Source: Kappaphycus alvarezii (Eukaryota; Rhodophyta; Florideophyceae; Gigartinales; Solieriaceae). From it: 64,000 nt of DNA. Position numbers and translations under genes: made by a program. Of the stretch, positions 1 to 11,097 are shown piece after piece. Where the stretch lies: contig NADL03000666.1 of NCBI GenBank assembly GCA_002205965.3, forward strand, positions 930,001 to 994,000, given 5' to 3'. The notes under the pieces are model-generated. The model was not told where the DNA came from, ran no database searches, and saw only the letters and a list, made by a program, of their open reading frames with translations. The stretch's first letter is position 1. Each line of letters begins with the position of its first letter.

Positions 1-207
1 AGAGATGCAGGCACCCCAGACGGCGCCTTTGTGGCCGAGAAAGGAGCCGATCCAATCGCCAGAAATTCCGTCGCGAAGCATTGGGGTGCCGTCTAGACAG
101 GCGGACATGAGGAAGGTGCCCTCGGCGGTGGGGGGCATAGTGCAGTTCGACGATGCCGCGGTTGTGCCGGGGCATACGAGTGGCATCTGGCGGACTGTGG
201 AAGACAT
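1..207 (-). CDS. STRAP: STRAP-like WD40 protein, N-terminal 69 codons (runs off left edge)
   Basis: Minus-strand frame open from an ATG at 205-207 to the window edge. The translation matches the start of serine-threonine kinase receptor-associated protein (STRAP/UNRIP), a WD40 adaptor that in animals binds the SMN complex and TGF-beta receptors. Visible marks are an N-terminal VRQMPLVCPGTT, then MSACLDGTPMLRDG and SGDWIGSFLGHKGAVWGAC; the last is the first WD40 blade with the family's DWIG-FLGHKGAVW signature. No intron interrupts these 69 codons. The family is about 330-350 residues long, so roughly four fifths lies outside the window. It is divergent to the CBM48-domain gene. Seen: the motif order. 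Known: family identity. Inferred: orthology rather than another WD40 protein. Confidence 0.85.
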   Translation of the reverse strand, partial: MSSTVRQMPLVCPGTTAASSNCTMPPTAEGTFLMSACLDGTPMLRDGISGDWIGSFLGHKGAVWGACIS

Positions 208-950
208 TGTTTTCTGAGGACGGAGGGGGATGAGATGGGATGGGAGGGGTTTGGATGGACGGAGGCTTTGAAGGGTGGAGGTGGCGGTGGTGGAGAAGGG
301 GAAGCGGCCTGTACAGATATGGAATATAAATGTTGGTGTGAGGGAATGGAAGGGCTGGGAAAGCAAGTGCATACTGTACAGAATGTACAGTACTGTACTT
401 TATATACAGTACAGTACAGTACAGTACAGTACAGTACAGTACAGTAGGTTTGGCGCTGGGCACATCGAGGCCCTGCTGGCGGCTGATAATTGGGTGAAAG
501 AGCGGGAGGGTTTTACTTGCAATACTCGTGTCGGGATCACGGATCTAATGTTAAAATAACCGTGCAAATAGCTCCGCAATCGCCCAAAATCACACAAGCA
601 ATCCGTGCACAACCATATGTGTCAGTCCGCCAACCTCCACGCCTTTTGTCAACAGCATCTATGTACACCACCCCAATCCACACCATCCACACCGACCCAC
701 CGTCACCATCACCCTTTCCGCGATGGCCGACCGTTCGCACCCCGACCTCCCCCACGCCGCCATCCCTCACCTCAACTCACCCATCAAACCCACACCGCTA
801 TGTCAGCACCTCCCCTTCCACCCCGCCAACCTCCACGTACAGCAACCGCCAACCGCGATCCCTCCACCGCCTACATAACCCACTCGTCACCCTCACCCCC
901 CCCCCCGCACCCGCCAACCCACTCGTCACCCCTCCCCAAACCAACCCACC
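208..950. promoter_or_regulatory. Divergent intergenic region between STRAP and the CBM48 gene
   Basis: This stretch separates two divergently oriented genes and probably holds both promoters. It contains a TATA-like tttatata at about 398-405 directly beside an ACAGT microsatellite. From about 600 onward the plus strand becomes strongly C-rich. Long proline/histidine-rich readings exist here in two plus frames, but they look like products of base composition rather than genes. Confidence 0.4.
405..446. repeat. (TACAG)n pentanucleotide microsatellite
   Basis: A perfect 5-bp tandem array of about 8.4 units. It is preceded at 379-400 by the related near-palindromic string gtacagtactgtac. Similar but shorter GTACAGTAC/GTACTGTAC clusters recur through the window, mostly in gene flanks. 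Confidence 0.9.
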
Positions 951-1517
951 ATGCCCCCAACTACCAACCGCCCACGCCTCCTCCCTTCCCCCTCCCTCCG
1001 TCCCCTCTCCCACACCCTACACGTCAAAACCGAATTCATCTACCAACCCCCACCCACCCATCCCCACCCCACCCATGTAACACTACACGGAAACTGGGAC
1101 AACTACACCCCCCACCGCCTCCACCCCGAATCCCCAACCCTCTTCTCCATAATCCTCATCATCCCCACAGGCTCCCATCAATTCTACTTCCACGTCGACA
1201 ACATCCGTCGTCTCTCCCATCTCCACCCCCTCACACCATGCGGAAAACGCAATTTCCGTCGTGTCCATGCCCCCTCCAAACCACACCCCACCCCTCCAGC
1301 AGGCGCTTTTATTCGCTGGATTGAAGCTAGATTGGCACATTGTGGAGTCGTCGCAGATAATCCACCCCTGCATCAACATGGCTTGCCACTTGTGATCAAT
1401 GAGCATCCTCACCTGCTCAAGCCCTACCGCGTCTTTGCGTGGTCCGAATGGGTGCTTGTGGTGTGTGCGGCATATTTGGTACTGGCCGCCGCTGTCGCTT
1501 TGGTCAGTGGCAACTAG
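951..1517 (+). CDS. CBM48 (AMPK-type glycogen/starch-binding) protein with hydrophobic C-terminus; possibly decaying
   Basis: Frame of 188 codons from ATG 951. Residues about 27-90 read as an AMPK1-type carbohydrate-binding module: TEFIYQPPP, VTLHGNWDNYTPHRL (G47, W49, D50, N51), then PTGSHQFYFHVDN (G74, F78, F80, V82, D83). Family members bind alpha-glucan (glycogen or floridean starch). The last 22 residues (WVLVVCAAYLVLAAAVALVSGN, split here as about 167-188) are hydrophobic and could be a tail anchor. No AMPK beta C-terminal (ASC/KIS) domain is seen. After about 1215 a different plus frame gives a more family-like continuation (SPISTP, ENAISVVSM), so a 1-base indel, an unseen intron or pseudogene decay is possible. 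The domain is solid; the gene model is uncertain. Confidence 0.5.
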   Translation: MPPTTNRPRLLPSPSLRPLSHTLHVKTEFIYQPPPTHPHPTHVTLHGNWDNYTPHRLHPESPTLFSIILIIPTGSHQFYFHVDNIRRLSHLHPLTPCGKRNFRRVHAPSKPHPTPPAGAFIRWIEARLAHCGVVADNPPLHQHGLPLVINEHPHLLKPYRVFAWSEWVLVVCAAYLVLAAAVALVSGN

Positions 1518-1970
1518 GCAACTGGGGTATCCGATTGGCCGTTGATTTGACTGTGGCTTGGTGTGTGGGCCAAAGTCAAGGATCACATTGGGTCAGGTTG
1601 TGTTGATCCGGTGACGGCATGTCTGGATTTATTGATGATGACAATGGAGCAGTGCGTACAGTACAGTGCGGTAACAGTACAGTATTGTATTCTTGTAGGA
1701 TTAGTGGTCACTCTATCGTAGCATCACATCTCTTCATACTATACCAAAATCAAACTTACTATTCGCACTGCGTGATCTTTCTTCAGCTATGGTCACACTG
1801 AGACTCAAGTGGCTAGTAGCTACTAGGTGAAAACGTTGCGAGTCGCGGGGCGCGGCAACTTGTCGAAGCGGCACATGTGCACCAGAATGCGAAGCTTAAT
1901 TTCTGGTACAGGCCACATTTCACTCTCCCAGGGAACTGCCGCTTCGCGTCGCGATAGTTGCTGCGTGCTC
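1518..1970. other. Intergenic; short ACAGT cluster
   Basis: No gene is recognised. A TACAGTACAGT cluster lies at about 1656-1686. The right part (from about 1830) is the degraded downstream end of the neighbouring minus-strand LINE. Confidence 0.5.
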
Positions 1971-4900
1971 ATCGATGACCTTGCACATTCAGTCCGGGTA
2001 AAGTACGACGTGTGCAACCTCGTACAGCACGCCGCGTCCCGCGGCCGAAATTAGTTCCTTGTCGAGCAGGCGAGACATGGCTTTGTAGCGATTGTCGCAG
2101 CCAAGACCTTTGTTTCAAACGTCGAAACCGTGGTCCCCGAGGTCGTCCATGAGTCGGCTGCACTCTGCACATCGCAGGGGTCTCGTGTCGTCGAACACGC
2201 AAACTCCCAGGTGCCGGACGAGCCGGACCGACCACATTGCATCCGACGTGCGGCTGACCGCGGACGGATGGGCTGTAAGGAAGGATGCGGTGGGTGTGTC
2301 CAGGTAGCGTGGCGGCGGATGCGACGCCACATCTCCAAGTCAGAGAATGAGGCGGGCCATGGAGAGCGCTCCCAGTCATCATCCTGCCGGAATCACTTTG
2401 CTGTCTAGTCGCACTACGCACGGTGAAATATATTGTATGTGTTATCGGCGTTGGCGGCGAGGGTGGCGGCGAGGGTGGCGGCTGACATGGATTCTGGAAG
2501 AGCGCCGTACCCAGTCCTGAAAGACGGGTGGAGGCGATGGGCAAAGTCCACGAGGACAGCGTCTGGCTCTCTGTATCGGTAGGGCTGCGTTCCAGGACCT
2601 CCGGTGTCTAGGCGCGTGAGAAGGTGGTCAGAGTCGAGGCGGCTGATGACGTATGCCGCGAGGTTCAACGTTGTGAGCGGTGTGAACCCGTGGCCATCAT
2701 GTCGCAGCGGGCGAGGTCGTTTGTCACGCTCGGCGGAGTCAACTTTGCCACGTTGGAGCTTGCATGCCGAGGCGCACACTCGGTGGAGATGGAACCGGAT
2801 GCGAGCGTCTCCGATGCGTTCGATGAGCAACAAAGTGTGGTTGCATGCTTGCAGTTTTCCATCCACGAAGGGCCGCATGAATTGGGGAGATCAAACTGGC
2901 GCGCCGAAGAGCTGAAGCCCTCTTCGGAGAAGTTCTAGGCGGGGAAGCGGTGAAATAGCGACATTGTTCCCGGGGTGGTCTTGCGGGGCCAAAAGAGCCT
3001 TGTTTTAGCCTGGTTTAAATAAAGGCCGTGGTGGGGTTCTCTGGAGCAGAGGACGTCGACCGCCTCATCCAGTTCGGCGTGTGGACCTATTAGGGTGCAG
3101 TCATCGGCCTGCCTCCGGTAGAAAGCCAGTTGTGGGCGCTGGGCGATTTCCTGTGCGACAGGGTGTACGACGAGGGACTACATGAGGTTACTGGCCAGGT
3201 CCCCTTGCTGCATTCCTTCCTGGCCGGGAATGTCTTCGGAGCACGCTGCAGGCTAGATAAGAGATGGTGTCTTGCGGGCGCACAGCATGTCAAGGAAGCG
3301 GCTTAGAACGGGACTCTGGTCGGCAGAATGTGAATCGTACGCTGCCTCGAGAATCCGTTGAATGCTTTTTGCGCATCCACAGACAAGAGTGCCTATGAAT
3401 CGTCGTGAGCTTTTGCGTCGACAAAGCGATGAGCCTCGTGCACGATGGCGTCGAGGCCACAGCGCACTCCGTTCGCCACCTGGAAGAGCGCAAGTTCTTC
3501 CCTAGTGTCTTCCATGGCTTAAGGTAGTAGCACCTTCGCAACTAGTCGTCTGAGCACTGTCTCAATCGCTATTGGGCGGATTTTGTCCGCCCGCTTTTAG
3601 ATGGAAGCATTGTTGCGGAGGAGATGAGGGGGATGATGTGGACCGGGAGGCGCTGAGGCGAGTTTCACCACGACTGCCGTCAGCACCGAGATGTTTGTGA
3701 CTCCTCCTTCAGGGCTCACCCTTGTGTTAGCCAAGAGGTGCAGGAGCCGCAGGAACATCTGGTCCGGGCCTGGGGCGGAGTTGGGGTTGAGGCTTCGGAC
3801 AGCGCGTAGGACCGCTTCCCAGTAATGTCCATCGGGAGCGGGAGGTCAGTCGCCACGAGGGCCGTGACTGGCGACCGCTGTGCCGGGTGCAAGGCTCGCA
3901 GGCGTTCGAGAACCTGGGGGTCCCGGACATCTGCGATGCGGGATTGGTGGAGTGTGCGCACTGCTCACCCGTATTTGGCATTTGCTGCGAGATGCATTGC
4001 TCGACGGAACTTGGCGTCGAGCCTACGGTCGTGCTGCGAAGGAAGGCGACAAGCAGTGCGATCTTCCTGGGTCCGGTGGGCTTGAACGGCTTAGGTCCAG
4101 AGCTCGCACCCCGCCGTTGCGCGGCTTATGCAGTCTCTGAGCCTCTGGCTTTGCATCGGCGCTGATGGCCATCCGGGTTCCCCCCGCAGTAGGCGTCGTA
4201 AGACAGCAGTGGGGACTAGTTGTATCTTGAGAAAGGCGGAGTGGACGGCCTCAGTATGCCATGCGTGAGAGGCGGCGCGGAAGAGGCGGATAGGCAGGAC
4301 AGCAAGGCTTGGGAGGTAGTTGGATTGGATGCGGTCGAAGACGTCAGTCGGCCGGAGCGGCCTGTGCAGGGCGTCGTGGACAGACGGAAGGGGCAAGCGT
4401 GGCGAGGGATGGTGTTCTCCGGACTCCATGATGAAGACGGGTACCAGGAGTGGGCCCGAAGCGGGGGCCGGTTCGGCCGCAGGGTAGCGGCCAGCGGAGT
4501 CGTCGACCTGCATGTCCTCCAGATCCGTCGGGGCGGCGGACGAGTCGCCAGTAGGCAGAAGACACTTGGGATCGACGGGGTGAGGCGGGGGCACGGGCGA
4601 ATTGTTCGGAGCTGGGGAGAGGGTAGGGGGGGCACGGTGGACACCATGAGGGTGTCAGCACATTCCGCCACTGTGGCGCTGGCCTCAGCAATGGCAGCTG
4701 CGGAGCCGCGACGTGGAAATGCGGGTGGCGGCCGGTGGGTGCGGCGGGTGTAGTCGCGAAAGCGGCCGGGAGAATGACAGCAAAGGCTGTAGCCTCACGG
4801 GAGGCGGGGTGGCAGGTGGTGACGGTCGGGGTGCGTGCAGGGTTTTGTTGGCATTTCGGCGGAGCGGGGGCGAGAGCGGGCGGGGGCGGGGGCCGGGGAG

Positions 4901-5640
4901 GGGGCTTCAATGGCGGCTGGTGTCGGGGGGCGAGATGCGGCATCCCTTGTAGAACTTGTCGAGAAACGTCTCCACGAAGGTGTTGACGCGCAGCAAGGTG
5001 GTAGCGGCGGCATCAATGAGCCGGGTAATAGCTCCGGCGAAGTCTTTGCGAGTGGCAATTGCGGTAGAGGATGTAGTGCTCTTGAGCTGGTTGACCTCGC
5101 GCACGGCGGCTATGCAAGTGCCTACCTGCTATTCGACCGTAGAGAGGTCCCCTAGGAGTGTAGCTCGCGGGTGGGCGAACAATCTGGAGCCTTGGTAAAG
5201 GCCAGGGATCGAGTTAAGGATGGCCACGAATGCGGAAGTGTCGGAGGCGTAATGGACCGCGACTGTCCAGTCTCCAGCGGTGAGGAGGGCGTCGATGGGC
5301 AATGCGCTCCCAGAGGCCTCGGCGGCCAGGCGCGGCATGCCTGTGCATCCTCGTAGGAGGGCAGGGCGCCACGGCCGGCAAGTCCAGCGGAAACGGCCAA
5401 TGTGGACATGCGCGGGGCTGCGACTGGAGGTAAGCCGGTGAGCCCGTTGAGGGGGACGGGTGTGGTGGGGACCAGGGCGCGGCGGCGGGGCGCGGTGGCT
5501 GCTGCCGGCGGCGGTGAGGTGGCGGGAAGGAGAGAGCCGTTCTGGAGGCGATAGGAGTCGCGGAAGGTGGGCGGGACCGTAGAGACACGAGCGTGGGCGC
5601 GCTCTGGCCACGGCGGGAACCGCCATGGTGGAGGGGGGTG
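1971..5640 (-). mobile_element. RLE-type LINE (family 1), copy 1, heavily decayed
   Basis: Minus-strand non-LTR retrotransposon. Upstream to downstream: a proline/alanine-rich N-terminal part (about 5629-4100); a pre-RT segment near 3960-3720 (SLHQSRIADV, PQVLERLRALHP) that aligns with the same segment of the copy at 20.6-24.2 kb; reverse transcriptase fingers and palm, with DAQKAFN at about 3395-3375 and a QADD box with CTLIGP just after, near 3100; a thumb segment near 2870-2790 (RIGDARIRFHLHRVCA); a zinc-finger segment near 2210-2130 (CAECSRLMDDLGDHG); and the start of the endonuclease domain up to about 1975. The catalytic half of the RLE is missing. Frames shift many times and stops are common, so it is inactive. 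The class (R2/HERO-like, RT plus C-terminal endonuclease) is known from other eukaryotes. Confidence 0.75.
5129..5629 (-). pseudogene. N-terminal (ORF1-like) reading frame of LINE copy 1
   Basis: An open stretch of 167 codons whose first ATG lies at about 5627-5629 on the minus strand. It begins MAVPAVARARPRS, then a long proline/arginine/histidine-rich region, then a more ordinary segment (GDWTVAVHYASDTSAFVAIL) ending at a stop at 5129. Reading resumes after the stop with VREVNQLKSTTSSTAIATR, so the stop may be secondary. No known domain is recognised. Position and strand suggest it is the N-terminal part of the LINE, but a small unrelated gene is possible. Confidence 0.35.
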
Positions 5641-6599
5641 AGGAGGAGGGGGAGGTTAGGTGGTGAAAGTCCGGGCTACAGTAACCAACGTCCCCACAGC
5701 CGCACATCTCCACCATGCTGCAGCGCACCCCGAACGTTCCCATACCCCCTTGCCCCGTCCTCTTTCTCCTATATGTTGTCCCACACCCGCCATACCCATT
5801 CCCTCCACGCAATGCCCCATGCACACCACCCATTACAACACCGTAATCCCCACCCCAACAACCCTGAACGAAGTAGTAACAACCATGCTCCCAGCAACGA
5901 AACGCCCACACAACCCCCTTTCACCCTCGGCTTATCCCGCACAAAGCACCCAGTTCCCATCCCTCTGTCAACACCACTCGCGCGCAAACGCCCCATCGTC
6001 TCGCTGCTATGGTGAAGTCTTCCCCGCTTTTGTCCGTCACTTGTCTCGGGCACTGTGCCGCTCGGCGGACGGCCACACGCTTCACCCACCTCGTTTCCCA
6101 ACTCTTAGACTTTAAACCTACGGGATAGGACAACATTCCGCAATTTCTGATGCCAATGCCTCATGGACCTCTCCCTGAGGGACAGTGAGTGATCCATTAC
6201 ATCCTAATTCACCGACCATCCTCCTAACTACCCCGACGATGCCTCCGCGACCACTGACACTGAGAGGACAGCACAGTCATAGCCGATAGTTTCGTCGCAC
6301 CACCGGAGTAACACTTGATAATCCAGTGATCGTTGTACCGACGCATGGTAGGCTTCTCAGGGCGCGACGCGCCTCTCAGGTTGCACGTTTCACGGGGCAT
6401 CCCGGTTTTCTCTCGCACATGCTGTACATGTTCAGGTGAATCCGCGCTTCATTTGCTGAAACATGTCAAGCAGTTCTGACGGCTTTTGCTACGCACGGTG
6501 CGTGCAGTGGTGCGGCCGGGCAGCTCATCAAACTGTTCGGGTGTAATGATGTGAAGTGGTCTCGGCTGAAGGGCTCTTGGTGGGGCCTTGGGATGTACA
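5641..6599. other. Stretch without recognisable gene
   Basis: The plus strand is C-rich between about 5690 and 6110. Two overlapping plus frames of 140-151 codons there are proline/histidine/threonine-rich and show no domain; I read them as compositional. From 6110 to 6600 nothing is recognised. The segment may include the 5' untranslated part of LINE copy 1. Confidence 0.4.
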
Positions 6600-7290
6600 G
6601 AAATGACTACGCCGTCACCTAGGAGTTCGCGTGTTTGACGACACCGCACCGCTGCAGTGCGCTGAGTGCCATAGGCCCATGGATCTCTTAGGGGACCATG
6701 CAGCAGAACTTTGTAACAGAGTCTCGGGTGGACCAACCGGCACACAGCAGTTGTGAGAGTATTTGGGAGAGAGCTGTTTAAAGCAGCAGGAGTTGGCGTC
6801 CAATATGCGGTCAAATACCTACTCCCCGGACTGAATGCGCGACCTGCAGATATTCTGGTGCACCCGCGATCTGACGCATTGAACACCCCGCCCCCTCTTC
6901 CAGTGGCCTACGACATCACCGTATCCTCGCCATTCCAGGAGTGCTATATGTCAATGGGAGCACGAAAAGCGCGATCCGTTGCGAACGCTGCAGACAAGCG
7001 AAAGAAGAGGGACCTAGCCACGAAAGTGGCTGCCATTTCTGGCGACGTCCTGCCTGGAAGATCAAGATTAGGATGGGATTTTGTGCCGCTGGCTTTTGAC
7101 TCGTTAGGATCACCTTCTGAGACATCATCAAAGGTCATAGAGAAATACGCGGCAGCTGTCGCATCGCGTAGCGGATGTTCTAAGGGGGGGATGAAGACTT
7201 GCTTAGACCAGAAACTAAGCTACGCTATTTGGTCCACAAGTGCGGCGTCAGTAATATGTCGTGCCCCGCAACAAGCAGAAGTTAGTCACC
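6600..7290 (+). mobile_element. LINE family 1 fragment: zinc finger plus RLE domain
   Basis: Plus-strand 3' part of the family-1 LINE. A zinc-finger segment reads CAECHRPMDLLGDHAAELC at about 6654-6710. The endonuclease domain follows in a frame open from about 6753: RELFKAAGVGVQYAV, then RPADILVHPRS with the P-A-D catalytic motif, YDITVSSPFQ, and the conserved tail FVPLAFDSLGSPSE at about 7080-7115. The upstream RT is absent, so the piece is 5'-truncated, as is common for LINEs. It lies in the orientation opposite to copy 1. A frame change separates the finger from the endonuclease. Confidence 0.7.
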
Positions 7291-7410
7291 CTACTCAAAA
7301 TTACATTTGTAGCGACTTCACATTGCTGCAGTTATATATTACAGTGATAAAAACAATAGTACGGTACTACCTTGTTCACACTACTGTACTGTACTGTACA
7401 GTACTCTCCA

Positions 7411-9865
7411 CAGTGGGCAAATTTGGGATATGGGTTAATTTGGGACATTTCGCGCCAAATCTAAAACAACCGAAACAGCTACCAAAGTACAGGTTCTCTG
7501 GCCATTAAAGTTGCAATTCGCAGCACAAGTGTAGTGCTGGGAAGCATGTACTCTCGGGAGTAGCACTGAAGTCCAAGCCGTAGTCGCTTCCCGGACTCTG
7601 CAGACAGGACAATTCACTATGCCACCCAGTATGATTCAGCAGGCTAAGAGACGCCGCGAGAGACTTCAAAAGGCTCAAGACCAATCCAAACGCCGCCACA
7701 AAGCCGTGGAACTCATTAAAAAACAAGCTCATTCTGTACGGGAGATTTCAAGGATGACTGAGGTATCCAAGACATGTGTCTAAAAAAATTAAGACGCTTT
7801 TTGCAGCAGAGAACACTGAAGAGCTGCGAAAGCTGCTATCCGATGAACTTCAAGTTGGTCGCCCTTCTGTTCTCTCACAGACAGAAAAAGAAATGGTCAA
7901 GGAATCGATGATAAATTCATCTTCTCATGGTTTCGCAGCTGATGTGCGCAGCTTCAAGTATGTCCTCTGCCGGATAGCTGCAGATGGACACGAAGGCTGG
8001 AAGAACGGCGTGCCAGGTCCAGACACCATTCCGACGCCAGACACCATTCCGATGTTCAGAGCTCAAAACCGGGATGTGACCTACCGTAGGCATCGGAACA
8101 AGGAGGCCGCAAAATTGGCAGCTGAGCATGAGGCTCACGTGCAAACATCTTTTAAGGCAATGGAAGGTCTGGAGCCGGAGAATCCTGGTCTACTCTCCAA
8201 CCCTCTTCGTCTGTAGAACATGAGCGAGATTGCTGTCGATGTAACGTATAGTAAGCATCAGCGGGTCTTTTCGTCGTCTACTGAGAAGTCTGAGGGTTTT
8301 GAGTTCATTATATCATCTCATGGCTCCGTTAAACACGTTACAGCGGTTATTGCAGCTTCTGCATCTGGTCTCCTGGCACCTACTTTCTTTATCATTGCAG
8401 GTAAACGTCTTTTTAGTAAGTGGTGGGCTCCAGTATCATGAAGTTTTCGTGCAATGCCAAGTGGGATCATAGCAAGGTTTACGGAACCCGATTGATTCCC
8501 AGTTGACACTGCCGCCATCAAGGTGTCCGAAAACGGTTCTATGGAAGGTCCCATACTCGCTGCCTTCGTGAAGCACATCGATGACTACGCCCACAAGTAT
8601 CTTTCCAAGAAGGAGTCCTATGTTTTGGTGCTAGACGGTCATGCGTCACGCAAGGACATAGAATGGAAGGTGGAGTCCGCAAATCGTAATTGCTAGGCAG
8701 TTGTAAACGCAGCCAATACATCTCATTTCCTCCAGCCTTGTGATCAACAGATTAACAAATGGTTCAAAGTGGCAATGAGAGAGATTCGGGATGAATTTTC
8801 TCGACAAGGAAACGTTGATTCTTCGAAGGTTAACTTCAACTTGGCATGCACAATTTATGCTTTCGATACAATTACCCCGGCACATATCAATTCATCGTTC
8901 CGTGTCACAGGGATTTACCCATTTGACCGGGCATTTGCACCGAAGTTTCGGAAACCATTCGAGGTCGCCGCAGCGAAAGGCGAAAGTCAAGTCAAACGGC
9001 TTGAAAACGCCTCTATCGCATCCAGGCTAGGTGGAGTTGTAGCAAGACAGTCTGACAAGAAGATGTTCCAAGAGATTAACAATATCCTGCATACTGCCGC
9101 TGCAATTTCAACAAAACTTCAACGCGCCTTCTGTGTCTTGAAATAACAAGAGACTGTGGACAGCATTGTTTCATCGAGGCTTTGGTAGCAGCTCGCATTC
9201 TACCTCAGACCATAGCGCATGCACGGGTGTTGGCATCAACAAGAAAATCCCCGTTCGCATTCTGTATCCCGCCGGGGCCCCCGTGGAATGTGTCACTGTA
9301 CGTACAATTGTGGATAAGCAGATTGAAGAAACCCGTCGGGCTAAGTTGTCACAAGAAGCAGCCATAAGAGAACGGGAGAAGCAAAGTTTGCAAAAGGAAC
9401 AAGAAGATAGAAGAAAGCGAGTTGCGACTTGGCGCCGTAAACTGCATCGGCACTTGGAACGCGAATGTCACATCGCTGCGGTAGAAAAAAGAGCGCTTGC
9501 TAAAGGCTAAGGCGAATAAAATTGGAAAATTAGTCGCCCTCCAGCAGAGAGAGGAGGAGATGAGAGTGCGTGGTGGAATTGTTAGGAGAAGCTGTGGGAG
9601 TCGCGGACAAAATGCAAAAGAGAAGGTAAATCCGATTCGTTCTTAACAGTTTATTGCATACTTGGTCTTTTCCGCCGTCGAGAGCGCCATGGAGACCCCA
9701 ACTACCGCCCTGGTGGAGGCCCTGGAGGACGAGGAGTGCCCAGACGACTTTGAAATGGATGGGGAGGCTGCAAATGAGGTCTGAGGTGAACAAGACGGTG
9801 ATGGGAAAGCTGTTCCAAATTGACCCATTATCCTCTATATGCCCTTTTTGTCCGTTCATGCTGTA
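7411..9865 (+). mobile_element. pogo/Fot1-like DNA transposon, decayed
   Basis: A DDE_1-type transposase remnant lies between inverted sequences. The left end has ATGGGTTAATTTGGGACA at 7430-7447 and the right end has its inverse at 9811-9828 with two mismatches. The likely outer left end is CAGTGGGCAAATTTGGG at 7411. The right outer end is degraded and I could not fix a TA target duplication. The acidic C-terminal tail (EALEDEECPDDFEM) is readable to about 9780. Confidence 0.65.
7621..9146 (+). pseudogene. pogo-like transposase (CENP-B/Psq HTH plus DDE_1), broken
   Basis: Starts at ATG 7621 (MPPSMIQQAKRRRERL) with a helix-turn-helix reading AVELIKKQAHSVREISRMTE. A one-base frame change near 7775 leads into the frame that carries the rest. 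In that frame are stops at 8214, 8439, about 8493 and 8694, with family sequence continuing on both sides. DDE landmarks: AVDVTY near 8230 (usual NVDETG), HVTAVIAASASGLLAPTFF, then LVLDGHASRKDIE near 8625 (second Asp), and HFLQPCDQQINKWFK near 8730-8770 (third Asp). The frame ends at 9146, and another frame (9166-9510, lysine/arginine/glutamate-rich) continues as the tail. A transposase of this family cuts and pastes DNA at TA sites. This copy cannot be functional. Confidence 0.75.
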
Positions 9866-10267
9866 AAACGTAGTAATTTGGGTACTTTTTTGTCGTTTTC
9901 AGTAAAAAAAGATACAATCTAGACCTCCTTTCGGCGAGAAATCGACCCGTGCAAAAAAATGACTTCTCAACATACGAAAACCCTATTTTATTTTCATTTT
10001 TATGTTAGGTGTCCAGAATTTACCGAATGTGGAGAGTAATTGTGGTAAATATTGTAGAGGGTCAGGTCAAAGGGGAGGCAGAGGTTTGGAATTGACTTGG
10101 ACACTCTCATGTGCGAGAGTTTCAGCCATACTTCTGACCCTGGTCAATACCTTGGAGCCATTTACTCCGCCGATTTCACTGGCAATAGAGGGCAAATTCA
10201 CTATTTGAAGAGATAGAGATACCTAATTAACTCATTACTTATGTGCAGCGACTGACCCACTATTCAG
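9866..10267. other. Stretch without recognisable gene
   Basis: Nothing coding is recognised. The sequence becomes locally AT-rich around 9880-10000. Confidence 0.4.
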
Positions 10268-11097
10268 TTAAGAGCTAACTGGATGGACCAAATCGGTCAA
10301 GTTGAGTGGGGCTCGCGATAGAATAGCCACAGTCACCGACGACCACAAGGCGCTACTGATACGCTGGTAGATGCGCGTGCGAATAGTAGCGTCCGAGGTG
10401 TGGCATTTCTTGGCAACAGGGGTTACAAACTCTTCGATAAATAACAGTCTCCCGAGAAGGAGCACTGAAGGAATCAAAAACCGGGGGCTGGAACCGGAAG
10501 CCCAGATCGCGGGAGGGCTGGGAGTGGGGTACCAGGCGCCTTGCCAGCTTTTGTTGTAGGTCTAGGACCTTGAGTTGGTCCGTGAGGGCGGCAATCCCAT
10601 TGGACACTTGCGTAGCTTTCGTGACTGAAAATTGCTTAAATAAGGACGTCACGGCGACGTCATATGCAATGGGCCGGTCCAGGGGGCCAGCTTCAGGATT
10701 GCGGGGAAAATGTACGAGAAGGATGTCGGCGGGCCTAAATTCCGTACACGTGACGAGATTCATAACTTCATAATTATAGTGCAGAACGGCGGAGCGGGAA
10801 ACTTGCCACGCGAACACGTTGCGGACGGAGTTGTAGCGGTGAATGTGTCCAAACTCTGAGACGCAGCGGTCTTCGGCATGATCATCGTGGAAGTCTAGGT
10901 CCTGCTGGGCACTGGTGGCATTTCAAGGGCAAAGAGTCTGTGTAGACTCGGAGACTGAGGTATCGGCGCAGCGTGATGCTCCAGTGCTCCGACAACACCT
11001 TCATCGCATTGGTTAGACGCGCCAAAAGGAAAGCGGCTGCCGCACTTTGACGAATGGCCAGGCCGCGCATGCGATGACCGGTTGCTTCCTCGGAGTG
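10268..11097 (-). mobile_element. LINE family 1, 3' part, left of an inserted LTR element
   Basis: Minus-strand fragment that begins at the left edge of the Ty3/gypsy insertion. It reads SEEATGHRMRGLAIRQSAAA, then FLLARLTNAMKVLSEHW and LRRYLSLRVYTDSLPL, matching LINE copy A at 21.3-21.5 kb. The RLE domain follows: FRPADILLVHF (P-A-D) near 10730, IAYDVAVTSLF, the GFRFQPPVFDSFSAPSRE tail, and ARTRIYQRISSALWSS near 10360-10310. The upstream neighbour of this sequence lies about 8.7 kb away at 19762, beyond the LTR element. Confidence 0.75.
11094..11097. repeat. Target-site duplication AGTG, left of Ty3/gypsy element 1
   Basis: AGTG here matches AGTG at 19758-19761 on the other side of the element. 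The LINE reading frame joins across the two sites (…GCH and SEEATG), supporting a clean insertion. Confidence 0.6.

Noticed and set aside
235-559. Frames of 70-94 codons across the ACAGT microsatellite
   Set aside because: They encode repeats such as YSTVQYSTVQ that are direct translations of the microsatellite.
490-1324. Long plus-strand proline/threonine/histidine-rich frames of 196 and 239 codons
   Set aside because: Low-complexity translations of a C-rich stretch. The frame with a real domain is the third one (951-1517).
5593-6115. Two overlapping plus-strand frames of 140-151 codons
   Set aside because: Compositional, no domain, and antisense to or upstream of a LINE.
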